Source: Ruminococcus sp. UBA1394 | GTDB lineage: Bacteria; Bacillota; Clostridia; Oscillospirales; Ruminococcaceae | DNA length: 60,626 nucleotides | Reading direction: 5' to 3' | Assembly (NCBI GenBank): GCA_002305725.1 | Contig: DBQM01000053.1 | Location: 1-60,626, forward strand | Shown here: one piece after another, positions 60,476 to 60,626 of the stretch | Position numbering within the stretch: the stretch's first letter is position 1 | How the letters are laid out: each line of letters begins with the position of its first letter | Translations under genes and position numbers: made by a program | The notes under the pieces: generated by a model | Databases searched by the model: none | What the model saw: only the letters and a program-made list of their open reading frames with translations | What the model was told of the DNA's origin: nothing

Positions 60476-60551
60476 TGGTGCACCATCGGGGGCTCGAACC
60501 CAGGACCCACTGATTAAGAGTCAGTTGCTCTACCAACTGAGCTAATGGTGC
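60476..60551 (-). tRNA. tRNA-Lys(CUU)
   Basis: The complement folds into a 76-base cloverleaf. Acceptor GCACCAT/ATGGTGC, D arm with AGCTCAGTTGGTAGAGC, anticodon loop CTCTTAA (anticodon CUU), T arm with GGTTCGAGCC, and encoded CCA. Confidence 0.96.
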
Positions 60552-60601
60552 ATATGGCGGACCCTGTAAAAAACAAGATCCGCATTTTAAAAAAGGGAAG
60601 A

Positions 60602-60626
60602 GCCGGCGACACCTATTTTTCCGGGC
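60602..60626 (-). rRNA. 3' end of a 5S rRNA (partial, runs off the window)
   Basis: The complement reads GCCCGGAAAAATAGGTGTCG then CCGGC, like the 3' end of Clostridia 5S rRNA. A tRNA follows 50 bases downstream, as is common after rRNA operons. Only about 25 bases are visible. Confidence 0.6.

Overview
The window comes from a Gram-positive member of the Clostridia and most resembles Ruminococcus (Oscillospiraceae). The evidence is AAGGAGG-type ribosome binding sites, sigma-A promoters with 17-base spacers, a set of dockerin-bearing secreted proteins (a GH26 mannanase and two BspA-like leucine-rich-repeat proteins), class B sortases, an RFN (FMN) riboswitch and no outer-membrane genes. The assignment rests on gene content only; no database search was possible.

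Positions 1 to about 6,620 are an accessory island best read as an integrated filamentous phage (inovirus). On the left a Cro/CI-type repressor and a small coiled-coil membrane protein point leftward. Divergent from them runs a rightward operon: a small putative ssDNA-binding protein, a 58-residue major coat protein followed by a terminator hairpin, a large signal-peptide and C-anchored adsorption-type protein, three small membrane proteins, a short Zot-type (pI) assembly ATPase, a Rep protein with the full HUH plus superfamily 3 helicase motif set of eukaryotic CRESS-DNA viruses, and a small protein. To the right lie a divergent ribbon-helix-helix repressor, its repeated operators, an apparently structured leader RNA and a small unknown protein. 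There is no secretin, which fits a single-membrane host, and no integrase is visible.

From 6.9 kb onward the DNA is ordinary chromosome. 6.9-11.4 kb (+): an orphan sugar-binding lipoprotein, an ArsC/Spx-like protein, pyrimidine-nucleoside phosphorylase and two small proteins. 11.4-14.9 kb (-): rqcP, hup, mazG, an unknown protein and an aminotransferase. 15-18.7 kb: a SpoVB-like flippase and a YtrA-type GntR/ABC operon with a palindromic operator. 18.9-20.3 kb: LRR-dockerin protein. 20.5-29.6 kb (-): a long housekeeping string pgsA, rimO, recX, recA, prmC, YqhQ-like, a two-component system and a lipoprotein. 29.7-35.7 kb: citrate synthase, a SpoIID-domain protein, a U32-like protein, an XRE regulator and guaB. 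36-40.6 kb (-): the FMN-riboswitch-controlled ribD-ribE-ribBA-ribH operon with a coupled HAD phosphatase. 41.1-44.8 kb (-): nifS, an EF-Tu-domain-2-like protein, nifU, rnhA and a second cysteine desulfurase. 45-50.6 kb (-): thiI, a CinA-sortase fusion, a second sortase, a circularly permuted SpoIID-domain protein and a small regulator/membrane pair. 50.9-60.4 kb: the GH26 mannanase, polA-rimI, the second LRR-dockerin, a dihydrouridine synthase, an HD protein, a flavoprotein and a second CDP-alcohol phosphatidyltransferase. The window closes with tRNA-Lys(CUU) and the 3' end of what looks like a 5S rRNA.

A family of short palindromes (GGGCGACCAATGGTCGCCC and GGGCGAGCATTGCTCGCCC), single or in mirrored pairs, is scattered between the chromosomal genes but absent from the phage island. 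The points most worth following up are the inovirus with a CRESS-type Rep, the structured RNA and repressor module at its right end, the CinA-sortase fusion, and the circularly permuted SpoIID domain.
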